From an uncultured Lewinella sp. (GTDB lineage Bacteria > Bacteroidota > Bacteroidia > Chitinophagales > Saprospiraceae), in the NCBI GenBank assembly GCA_938021455.1, contig CALIGP010000131.1:1-5206 (forward strand): a DNA stretch of 5,206 nucleotides, given 5' to 3'. Position numbers and translations under genes: made by a program. This document shows, piece by piece, positions 1 to 5,206 of the stretch. Below the pieces are notes generated by a model that worked only from the letters and a program-made list of their open reading frames with translations, ran no database searches and was not told the DNA's origin. Every line of letters starts with the position of its first letter. Position 1 is the stretch's first letter.

Positions 1-82
1 TCTGTAATAGTTCATATCGAGCCTCTGACCATTTTTGATGTGTTGCCGTTTTATTAGCTGTAGAAGCAGTCATAAGTCGCAT
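1..82 (-). CDS. Possible 5' end of an unidentified gene, cut by the left edge
   Basis: On the minus strand a frame runs open from an ATG at 82-80 (with a second in-frame ATG at 73-71) to the left edge. The in-frame stop upstream is at 104-106. From the second ATG it would start MTASTANKTATHQKWSEARY, followed by ELLQ, which reads like a soluble, amphipathic N-terminus. Only about 27 codons are visible, so an open frame of this length could be chance. No Shine-Dalgarno sequence is seen, which is normal for Bacteroidota. It would be divergent from the small gene at 188, with an AT-rich spacer of about 105 bases between the two starts. No family is recognised. Confidence 0.3.
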   Translation of the reverse strand, partial: MRLMTASTANKTATHQKWSEARYELLQ

Positions 83-187
83 AAGTGGAAGAAAAATAAT
101 TACTTAACATAATATAAATTATGAGCAAAACTTATTTCTAATTCCTGTACCTTGACGATATAAGATAGATATTCAAACACCTCCCTA

Positions 188-382
188 ATGAAAAAATTCG
201 TAAAAGCGGTACTCCTTGTTATTGTTTGTCTAAGTGCCGTTGCACAGTGGCTTAGCCTGTGTGACTTCTTCAACTTATCAGAAAAAGAACACGCAATGGT
301 TAGTATGCCATGCTTTATCGGCTTCTTAGCCTACATGGGTATTCAATATTTTGAAAACAGACAGAAGATAGAGGCAGAGTAG
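188..382 (+). CDS. Small predicted two-helix membrane protein, unknown function
   Basis: A 64-residue protein of no family I recognise. It starts MKKFVK, then has a hydrophobic stretch at about residues 6-24 that could be a membrane helix or signal anchor. A short polar segment (about 25-36, with NLSEKEH) follows, then a second hydrophobic stretch at about 38-55 and a charged tail (ENRQKIEAE). The pattern of a basic start and two helices suggests both ends lie in the cytoplasm. Cysteines occur at 14, 25 and 42 but form no known motif. The ATG is preceded by ACCTCCCTA, the reverse of a ribosome binding site, so there is no Shine-Dalgarno support. It stands alone on the plus strand, in DNA clearly richer in AT than the acetate genes. 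The well-formed hydrophobic profile favours a real gene over a chance frame. Confidence 0.55.
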   Translation: MKKFVKAVLLVIVCLSAVAQWLSLCDFFNLSEKEHAMVSMPCFIGFLAYMGIQYFENRQKIEAE

Positions 383-570
383 ATTTAAGCCTATTCCCCT
401 ACCCTACAACGATACAGGCAGAATATTCTATGAAATCCTACTTAACATAACATTTGAGCCGAGGTAAACTTCTCCTCCTCTCAACCCAACGGATGTGACT
501 GCGCGACTCCTATTGTATCAGGGCGCGGCCGCAGGTGCAGTGAAAGTCTTCCAATCTGAGTTCAAATCCG

Positions 571-2481
571 CTAAGCCAGGGATTCATCCATTATCGCTTG
601 TACGACTTCTGGATTCAACAGTGTACTAATATCGCCCAGATTGGATGTATCCTTACCGGCAATTTTCCGTAAAATTCGGCGCATGATCTTCCCGCTACGC
701 GTCTTTGGTAAGCCCGCCGTAAACTGAATTTTTTGCAGCTTAGCGATCGGCCCGATACGGTCCGTGATCAATTGATTGATTTCGTTTCGGAGGTTGTCCT
801 GATCTCGACCTTCACCGGTTTCTTTGAGGGTGACATAGCCGTAAAGTGCGTTGCCCTTAATGTCGTGTGGATACCCGACGATCGCGCTTTCGGCAACGGC
901 TGGATGCTCATTAATGGCGTCTTCGATGGGGGCTGTTCCAAGATTGTGGCCGCTAACAATAATTACATCGTCTACCCTACCCGTAATGCGGTAGTACCCT
1001 ACCGCGTCACGCAGGGCACCGTCGCCCGTGAAGTAGGTTCCTGGGTAGGCGGAAAAATAGGTGTCCCGATACCGCTCATGATTACCATAGATGGTTCGAG
1101 CGATGGAAGGCCAGGGAAACTTAATGGCTAGCCGGCCCTCTACTCCATTGCCTTTGATCTCCTTACCGTTCTCATCCATGAGTACGGGCTGAATGCCGGG
1201 CATCGGTAGTGTGGCAAAGGTTGGGATGGTCGGTGTAGAATATGGTATCGGGCTAATCATGATGCCGCCCGTTTCCGTCTGCCACCAGGTGTCGATGATG
1301 GGACTGTTCTTTTTGCCGACGTTCTCGTTGTACCAATGCCAGGCTTCTTCGTTGATCGGCTCACCAACGGTACCCAATACTTTCAGGCTACTCAGGTCGT
1401 GCTTATTGACAAAGTCGAGGTTCTCTTTCGCCAGCGCCCGGATAGCCGTCGGGGCAGTATAAAACTGGGTGACTTTATGCTTTTCGACGATTTCCCAAAA
1501 ACGACCGTAATCCGGATAAGACGGTACGCCCTCAAACATCACCGTCGTCGCGCCGTTGGCCAGCGGACCGTAAACGATATAGCTATGGCCGGTGATCCAG
1601 CCGATGTCAGCGGTACACCAATAGACGTCATTTTCGCGGTACTGAAAGGCATTTTTGAAGGTGTAAGCCGTATAGACCATGTATCCTCCGGTGGTGTGAA
1701 CCATACCTTTGGGCTTGCCCGTAGAGCCAGAAGTATAGAGCACAAAAAGTGGGTCTTCAGCGTCCACAATGGTAGCGTCCCGTTGCGCGTCAGCTGCGTC
1801 AAGCAGGGGTTGTAACCATTTGTCGCGACCGCCTTGCATGGTGACTTGCCCGCCCGTTCGTTTAACAACCAGGGAGGTTTCCACGCCCGGGCATTCCTCC
1901 AGTGCTTTATCAACGATGGCTTTAAGGTCAATCGTTTTACTGCCTCGGTAAGAACCATCGGAGCAGATGACCAATTTACAGTCACAGTCGTTTATGCGAG
2001 TCGCCAGAGCAGTGGCACTAAAGCCCGCGAAGACAACAGAATGAACCGCTCCTAATCGGGCGCAGGCAAGTAGTGAGACCGCTAACTCGGGTATCATCGG
2101 AAGGTATATGCAGACGCGGTCGCCCTTCCCTACGCCTTGCTCCGCTAATACGTTCGCGAACCGACAAACCCGCTCGTAGAGCTGACGGTAAGTTATGTGC
2201 TGGGTAGCCTCTGCGGGGTCATTGGGCTCGAAAAGAATGGCGGTCTTATCAGCACGGGTGGCGAGGTGACGGTCAATACAATTCTCGGTGATGTTAAGTT
2301 GAGCTCCTTCATACCACTTAACCTCCGGTTTACTGAAATCCCAGCTCAGGACTTTATCCCATCTCTTGCGCCAGAGAAAATGCTCTTCAGCGATTTCTTC
2401 CCAGAAGTTTTCGGGGTTGCGGACGGAGCGGCGGTAGACTTGCCAGTACTCTTCGAGGTGTTTGATGTGGTAGTTAGACAT
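571..2481 (-). CDS. acs: Acetyl-CoA synthetase, AMP-forming
   Basis: This enzyme activates acetate with ATP to acetyl-AMP and then forms acetyl-CoA, releasing AMP and pyrophosphate in the cytoplasm. The 636 residues are close to the usual 650. An ACAS_N-type start (about 5-70) is followed by the AMP-binding domain and a C-terminal lid from about residue 505. Visible motifs are YTSGSTGKPKG (249-259), GWITGHS (294-300), GTVGEP (370-375), DTWWQTETGG (397-406), YFTGDGA (483-489), GRVDD (501-505) and PKTRSGK (592-598). Trp400, with Ile296, Thr297 and Val372, matches the small acetate pocket of Salmonella Acs (Val310, Thr311, Val386, Trp414), favouring acetate over longer acids. Lys598 is the catalytic lysine that Pat-type acetyltransferases modify in that enzyme. 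The lid departs from Salmonella Acs at Asn513 (Arg526 there). The ATG at 2481 starts the conserved N-terminal domain directly. The symporter lies 327 bases upstream on the same strand. Confidence 0.97.
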   Translation of the reverse strand: MSNYHIKHLEEYWQVYRRSVRNPENFWEEIAEEHFLWRKRWDKVLSWDFSKPEVKWYEGAQLNITENCIDRHLATRADKTAILFEPNDPAEATQHITYRQLYERVCRFANVLAEQGVGKGDRVCIYLPMIPELAVSLLACARLGAVHSVVFAGFSATALATRINDCDCKLVICSDGSYRGSKTIDLKAIVDKALEECPGVETSLVVKRTGGQVTMQGGRDKWLQPLLDAADAQRDATIVDAEDPLFVLYTSGSTGKPKGMVHTTGGYMVYTAYTFKNAFQYRENDVYWCTADIGWITGHSYIVYGPLANGATTVMFEGVPSYPDYGRFWEIVEKHKVTQFYTAPTAIRALAKENLDFVNKHDLSSLKVLGTVGEPINEEAWHWYNENVGKKNSPIIDTWWQTETGGIMISPIPYSTPTIPTFATLPMPGIQPVLMDENGKEIKGNGVEGRLAIKFPWPSIARTIYGNHERYRDTYFSAYPGTYFTGDGALRDAVGYYRITGRVDDVIIVSGHNLGTAPIEDAINEHPAVAESAIVGYPHDIKGNALYGYVTLKETGEGRDQDNLRNEINQLITDRIGPIAKLQKIQFTAGLPKTRSGKIMRRILRKIAGKDTSNLGDISTLLNPEVVQAIMDESLA

Positions 2482-2499
2482 GATCGAGTTTATGAATTG

Positions 2500-2530
2500 C
2501 TAAGTTAAATATGGGCTCCTTCCAGGCAAA
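2500..2530 (-). promoter_or_regulatory. Candidate Bacteroidota-type promoter of acs
   Basis: Read on the minus strand, TTTG (2530-2527) is followed by exactly 19 bases and then TAACTTAG (2507-2500). The known Bacteroidota consensus is TTTG, about 19 bases, TAnnTTTG, so there is one mismatch in the -7 element. The box ends 18 bases before the acs ATG, which implies a short leader of roughly a dozen bases without a Shine-Dalgarno sequence. The assignment rests on pattern and spacing only. Confidence 0.45.
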
Positions 2531-2609
2531 AGGTTTGCAGATTGCTGTGCGGGACAAGTTATGATTTTCACCGTCTGATCCGTAACACAATAACATTTAT
2601 TCCTTGAAC

Positions 2610-2618
2610 TATTCTTTC
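2610..2618. repeat. Left 9-base target-site duplication
   Basis: TATTCTTTC directly abuts the left end of the inverted-repeat element. The identical 9 bases abut its right end at 2729-2737. Exact placement against both termini is the usual mark of transposase-mediated insertion. Confidence 0.8.
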
Positions 2619-2728
2619 GTGTTTATCAAGAGATGCAGGGTCAAGCCGCCGGAGACGTCTCCCCTCTCCTCCGGAAAGGGGCCGGGGGAAAGGTTTTCTT
2701 AGTGGATCGTGCATCTCGTCATAAACAC
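2619..2728. mobile_element. 110-base miniature inverted-repeat element (MITE)
   Basis: The element begins GTGTTTATCAAGAGATGCA (2619-2637) and ends TGCATCTCGTCATAAACAC (2710-2728). These are inverted repeats of 19 bases with two mismatches, the first eight terminal bases being perfect. The 9-base direct repeat TATTCTTTC lies immediately outside each end. The 72-base core has no coding capacity for a transposase, so movement would need an enzyme supplied by a full-length relative elsewhere in the genome. Nine-base duplications occur with IS1 and with IS4-group elements such as IS10 and IS50, but these termini match none that I know, so no family is assigned. The element sits between the symporter stop and the acs promoter. 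Any transcript crossing it could fold into a long hairpin. Confidence 0.82.
2651..2681. repeat. GC-rich double palindrome in the core of the miniature element
   Basis: GGAGACGTCTCC (2651-2662) is a perfect 12-base palindrome. It overlaps a hairpin made of CCCCTCTCC (2661-2669), loop TCC and GGAAAGGGG (2673-2681), where 8 of 9 pairs form. A further pairing, CCGGAG (2649-2654) with CTCCGG (2669-2674), would exclude the other two. The string that follows, GCCGGGGGAAAGG, resembles GC-rich palindromic intergenic repeats I recall from many Bacteroidota genomes; that resemblance is from memory and unchecked. Confidence 0.6.
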
Positions 2729-2737
2729 TATTCTTTC
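2729..2737. repeat. Right 9-base target-site duplication
   Basis: TATTCTTTC is identical to 2610-2618 and directly follows the right terminal repeat. Removing the element and one copy would give an ancestral site reading TTGAAC, TATTCTTTC, AAGTGCG. Confidence 0.8.
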
Positions 2738-2741
2738 AAGT

Positions 2742-2755
2742 GCGCTGACGAGCGC
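2742..2755 (-). other. Short hairpin after the symporter gene, weak terminator candidate
   Basis: GCGCT and AGCGC form a perfect 5-bp GC-rich stem around the loop GACG. On the minus strand it begins 53 bases after the symporter stop and just before the miniature element. No run of T follows on either strand, so an intrinsic terminator is not well supported. It is the first stable structure a symporter transcript would meet. Confidence 0.25.
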
Positions 2756-2808
2756 TACAGGCGTTTTCCTAACCAAGTAAAGGCAACGGAACGTACGTGG
2801 GCTTTGAT

Positions 2809-4590
2809 TTAATGCCCCGTAGCCTCCCCCGCCCCGCTGGGAATTCGGATATTCTCCACAATGTTCTGTACCTCCTGCGGCGGCGGCGACGTGAAGTGAC
2901 AGACGACAAGGCTAACAACGAAATTGATCAGCATCGCAACCGTCCCGAATCCTTCTGGAGAGATGCCAAACCACCATTCATCACTGCTTGGGAGCGCAGC
3001 GTCAAACCATCCTAGCTTGTACTTGATCATGTATAGCAACATGGCTGTTATACCGACCACCATACCTGCGACCGCGCCCTCTTTATTCATGCGCTTGTAG
3101 AAGATGCCCAGAATAATGGCAGGGAAGAAGGAAGCCGCCGCCAGGCCAAAAGCCAGTGCGACTACTGCCGCTACGAAGCCAGGCGGGTTAATGCCGAAAT
3201 AACCAGCTACGCAAACAGCAGCTACGGCGCTAAGGCGAGCAGCCATTAGCTCTCCCTTCTCACTAATATTGGGGTTTACGACCTTCTTGATCAGGTCATG
3301 AGATACGGAAGAAGAGATGACCAAAAGAAGACCGGCGGCGGTAGACAATGCAGCGGCAAGAGCGCCTGCAGCAACCAAAGCAATCACCCAACCAGGAAGG
3401 TTGGCGATCTCCGGATTGGCCAATACCATGATGTCGCGGTCTACGTAGAGTTCGTTGGGATTGGCAGGATTGATATTAGTGACTGCGCGGGCACCAAGAG
3501 CTGTACGCTTATCTCCATCGTAAGCTGGCTTGCCAATAAAGGCAGAGCCAGGTCCGTACTGCACGACGCCATCGTTATTCTTATCCGTCCAGGCGATGAG
3601 GCCGATATCTTCATAATTTTTGAGCCATTGGGGTTGTTCTGCGTAGGTTTTGTCCACTACGCTATCAATCATATTCGTTTTGGCAAATACCGCGATAGCA
3701 GGCGCGGTGGTGTACAGGATGGCGATGAGCAACAGGGCGTAGCCGGCGCTCTTGCGGGCATCCTTTACGCGCTTAACGGTAAAAAAGCGGACAATCACGT
3801 GCGGCAGGCCTGCCGTGCCGACCATCAGCGCCAGCGTGATGGCGAAGACGTCGATCATTGATTTAGAACCGTCCGTATAGGCATTGAAGCCAAGCTGAGT
3901 ACTCAGCCCGTCCAACTTGTCGAGCAGGAAGGTTCCGGATCCATCATTCAGCGTGCTACCCATGCCGAGCTGAGGGATGGGATTACCCGTCATTTGCAGA
4001 GAGATGAAAATAGCCGGCACCATAAAAGCGAAGATCAACACGCAGTATTGTGCAACCTGCGTATAGGTGATGCCTTTCATACCACCGAGCACTGCGTAAA
4101 AAAGTACGATGACCATCCCGATAATAACCCCGGTATTAATGTCCACTTCCAAAAAGCGGGAAAAAACCAGCCCTACCCCACGCATTTGCCCGGCGACGTA
4201 GGTGAAAGACACCAGTAGGGCACAAAAAACGGCGACAAGGCGCGCCGTATTGGAGTAGTAGCGATCCCCAATAAAGTCGGGGACCGTGAATTTTCCGAAT
4301 TTCCTCAGATAGGGAGCCAACAGCAGAGCGAGTAAAACATAGCCACCAGTCCACCCCATGAGATAGACCGAGCCATCGTAGCCCGAAAAAGCGATGATGC
4401 CGGCCATGGAAAGGAAAGAGGCTGCGCTCATCCAGTCAGCGGCCGTGGCCATCCCGTTGGCCAGTGGTGAAACTCCCCCACCGGCAACGTAAAATTCTTT
4501 GGTGGAGCCGGCGCGCGACCAAATCGCGATACCAATGTAGAGGCTGAAGGTCAGGCCAACTAATATGTATGTCCAGGTTTGAACGTCCAT
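2809..4590 (-). CDS. Sodium:solute symporter, large subunit, probable acetate permease (ActP-like)
   Basis: A 593-residue inner-membrane protein of the solute:sodium symporter family, with about 13 predicted helices. It should import acetate or a similar monocarboxylate with Na+. Family signatures include ATAADWMSAASFLSMAG (48-64), YDGSVYLMGWTGGY (71-84), FTVPDFIGDRYYS (101-113), GTAGLPHVIVRFFTV (258-272) and LSTAAGLLLVISSSVSHDL (415-433). Ser416 and Thr417 are the likely Na+ ligands of helix 8. A polar extracytoplasmic stretch at about 305-395 includes a DxNxDG loop (336-341). The length exceeds E. coli ActP (about 550) mainly through that stretch and a soluble C-terminal tail (about 567-593). 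The ATG at 4590 places helix 1 at residue 6, as in relatives, and its leader is A-rich with no Shine-Dalgarno sequence. The DUF4212 gene lies 109 bases upstream and acs follows downstream. The substrate is inferred from acs and could be another short acid. Confidence 0.92.
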   Translation of the reverse strand: MDVQTWTYILVGLTFSLYIGIAIWSRAGSTKEFYVAGGGVSPLANGMATAADWMSAASFLSMAGIIAFSGYDGSVYLMGWTGGYVLLALLLAPYLRKFGKFTVPDFIGDRYYSNTARLVAVFCALLVSFTYVAGQMRGVGLVFSRFLEVDINTGVIIGMVIVLFYAVLGGMKGITYTQVAQYCVLIFAFMVPAIFISLQMTGNPIPQLGMGSTLNDGSGTFLLDKLDGLSTQLGFNAYTDGSKSMIDVFAITLALMVGTAGLPHVIVRFFTVKRVKDARKSAGYALLLIAILYTTAPAIAVFAKTNMIDSVVDKTYAEQPQWLKNYEDIGLIAWTDKNNDGVVQYGPGSAFIGKPAYDGDKRTALGARAVTNINPANPNELYVDRDIMVLANPEIANLPGWVIALVAAGALAAALSTAAGLLLVISSSVSHDLIKKVVNPNISEKGELMAARLSAVAAVCVAGYFGINPPGFVAAVVALAFGLAAASFFPAIILGIFYKRMNKEGAVAGMVVGITAMLLYMIKYKLGWFDAALPSSDEWWFGISPEGFGTVAMLINFVVSLVVCHFTSPPPQEVQNIVENIRIPSGAGEATGH

Positions 4591-4624
4591 TACTATTTTT
4601 TGTGGGGTGTCTGTGGAGGGGAGT

Positions 4625-4642
4625 CCCAGTATTCAGACTGGG
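4625..4642. other. Perfect 6-bp hairpin between the two transporter subunit genes
   Basis: CCCAGT (4625-4630) and ACTGGG (4637-4642) pair perfectly around the 6-base loop ATTCAG. On the minus strand the hairpin ends 34 bases before the symporter ATG and is not followed by T residues, so it is unlikely to be a terminator for this operon. It could be an mRNA processing, stability or translation-tuning element in the 109-base spacer; this is inference from position. Confidence 0.35.
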
Positions 4643-4699
4643 TTTTGAGGGCGCGAACGCAGGTGCAAGGATCATTAACAAAGCAATGCGACCACCCGA

Positions 4700-4966
4700 T
4701 CAATCTTCGTCGTACCCATACTTTTTATCCAGCTTATTCATCAGCCGAACGTACACGAAAATGAGAACAACAAAAACATAGATCGATCCTTGTTGGGCAA
4801 ACCAAAAGCCCAACTTAAAGCCGCCCAGACGAATATTGTCAAGTGACCCCTTGAACAGGATTCCCGCTCCGTAGGAAACGAGGAACCAGATGACCAGCAA
4901 GATCGTAAGGTAGCGGATGTTCTCCTTCCAGTACGCCGTGGCGTTACTGTCTTCGTTTATTGGCAT
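4700..4966 (-). CDS. DUF4212 protein, sodium/substrate symporter small subunit
   Basis: An 88-residue membrane protein of the DUF4212 family (symporter small subunit, TIGR03647 type), the expected partner of the large symporter encoded next. Two helices are clear, at about 18-38 and 52-75. The first holds LVIWFLVSYGAGILF (24-38). The region from GFKLGFWFAQQGSIYVF (49-65) to the MNKLDKKYG tail (76-84) is the family hallmark. The frame stays open upstream to ATGs at 5005 and 5038. I chose the ATG at 4966 because it gives the usual length and places the conserved AYWKEN about ten residues in, and because the upstream 24 residues look unlike the family. The leader is CA-rich and lacks a Shine-Dalgarno sequence. 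The exact biochemical role of this family in transport is inferred from its constant pairing with such symporters. Confidence 0.9.
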   Translation of the reverse strand: MPINEDSNATAYWKENIRYLTILLVIWFLVSYGAGILFKGSLDNIRLGGFKLGFWFAQQGSIYVFVVLIFVYVRLMNKLDKKYGYDED

Positions 4967-5083
4967 GATTAGTGTGTGTGTTATGCATGATTCCAGATCG
5001 CTCATTCCCTGAATAATAAAGACGTTGCTAGCATCCATTGTTGAAGGAAATATAAGGTGGAAACTTCACATCTTCGTTCTGAC

Positions 5084-5110
5084 CAGGCAGTAATTAAAAC
5101 ATACTACCTG
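5084..5110 (-). terminator. 9-bp hairpin at the end of the upstream gene, terminator-like
   Basis: On the minus strand CAGGTAGTA (5110-5102) pairs with TACTGCCTG (5092-5084) across a 9-base loop, with one G-U wobble. On the plus strand the same position is a C-A mismatch, so the structure favours a minus-strand RNA. The left arm contains the TAG stop of the possible gene entering from the right edge. No T tract follows on the minus strand, so factor-independent termination is uncertain. On the plus strand four T residues follow. Confidence 0.35.
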
Positions 5111-5206
5111 TTTTCCAGATCAGACTTAATGCCAGGCTGGGTATGTAGGTCAAAAAATGCCCCCTCGCTCATTCCCCCGAAAGCCGCCCCACCCGATCCG
5201 GATAGT
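5104..5206 (-). CDS. Possible 3' end of an unidentified gene, cut by the right edge
   Basis: On the minus strand a frame enters from the right edge and stays open for 33 codons to a TAG at 5106-5104. The residues begin LSGSGGAAFGGMSEGAFFD and end GIKSDLENR, a plausible glycine-rich region and polar C-terminus. The length is too short to exclude chance, and a plus-strand frame from an ATG at 5129 is also open to the edge, though its product is proline-rich and less protein-like. Support comes from the hairpin that overlaps the stop and from the same orientation as the acetate genes. No family is recognised. Confidence 0.3.
   Translation of the reverse strand, partial: LSGSGGAAFGGMSEGAFFDLHTQPGIKSDLENR

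Noticed and set aside
130..187. A promoter for the small gene at 188 (TTGACG at 152, TATAAG at 159)
   Set aside because: The spacing fits neither the sigma-70 nor the Bacteroidota arrangement, and no TAnnTTTG element is present.
521..534. GC-rich GCGGCCGC palindrome after acs as a possible terminator
   Set aside because: It is an 8-base palindrome with no loop and no T tract on the minus strand. The best longer pairing, CTGCG (499-503) with CGCAG (530-534), has only five pairs and a 26-base loop.
551..580. tRNA-like string GAGTTCAAATCC near the end of acs
   Set aside because: The flanking bases do not pair into a T-arm and no anticodon or acceptor arm can be drawn; it partly overlaps the acs stop.
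1336..1815. A 159-codon plus-strand open frame opposite acs, with several shorter ones at 733-1131, 1193-1462 and 2197-2508
   Set aside because: They are shadows of the strongly conserved acs frame on the other strand; their products are low in recognisable structure and lie wholly inside acs.
3298..3861. A 187-codon plus-strand open frame opposite the symporter
   Set aside because: It is antisense to a well-supported membrane protein gene and rich in Arg, Asp and Cys, with no domain-like pattern, as expected of a shadow frame.
4967..5038. A 24-residue N-terminal extension of the DUF4212 protein from the ATG at 5038
   Set aside because: The extra residues do not look like the family, and the ATG at 4966 gives the usual length and N-terminal spacing.
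5129..5206. Plus-strand frame starting MPGWVCRSKN and open to the right edge
   Set aside because: It is only 26 codons, proline-rich, and opposite a more protein-like minus-strand frame.

Overview
The window carries one compact minus-strand module for acetate (or a similar short-chain monocarboxylate). In transcription order it holds a small two-helix DUF4212 membrane protein (4700-4966), a large sodium:solute symporter (2809-4590) and an AMP-forming acetyl-CoA synthetase, Acs (571-2481). The pair of membrane proteins would import the acid and Acs would trap it as acetyl-CoA. The logic matches the acs-yjcH-actP operon of Escherichia coli, but the small partner is DUF4212 rather than DUF485 and the order is transporter first, enzyme last.

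The likely source is a member of the Bacteroidota, perhaps of the Saprospiraceae/Lewinella type. This is inferred from leaders lacking Shine-Dalgarno sequences, from a promoter before acs that fits the Bacteroidota form (TTTG, 19 bases, TAnnTTTG with one mismatch), and from the family flavour of the three proteins. No rRNA or other marker is present, so genus is not fixed.

Layout from left to right: 1-82 may hold the 5' end of a minus-strand gene running off the left edge. 188-382 is a small orphan gene for a predicted two-helix membrane protein, in AT-rich DNA (about 35% GC over 1-360, against roughly 50-57% in the acetate genes). 383-570 holds no gene and no convincing terminator. 571-2481 is acs. 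2482-2808 is a 327-base intergenic region holding the acs promoter candidate, a 110-base miniature inverted-repeat element with flanking 9-base target duplications, and a short hairpin. 2809-4590 is the symporter. 4591-4699 is a gap with a perfect 6-bp hairpin. 4700-4966 is the DUF4212 gene. 4967-5206 holds a 9-bp hairpin and possibly the 3' end of another minus-strand gene.

The best non-genic find is the miniature element at 2619-2728. It has 19-base terminal inverted repeats with two mismatches, exact 9-base direct repeats directly outside, and a GC-rich palindromic core. It lies between the transporter and enzyme genes, and the acs promoter lies on its acs side, so the two halves of the module may be transcribed partly independently. 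The protein-coding system itself is a recognisable one; I do not see a wholly new enzymatic or defence system here.
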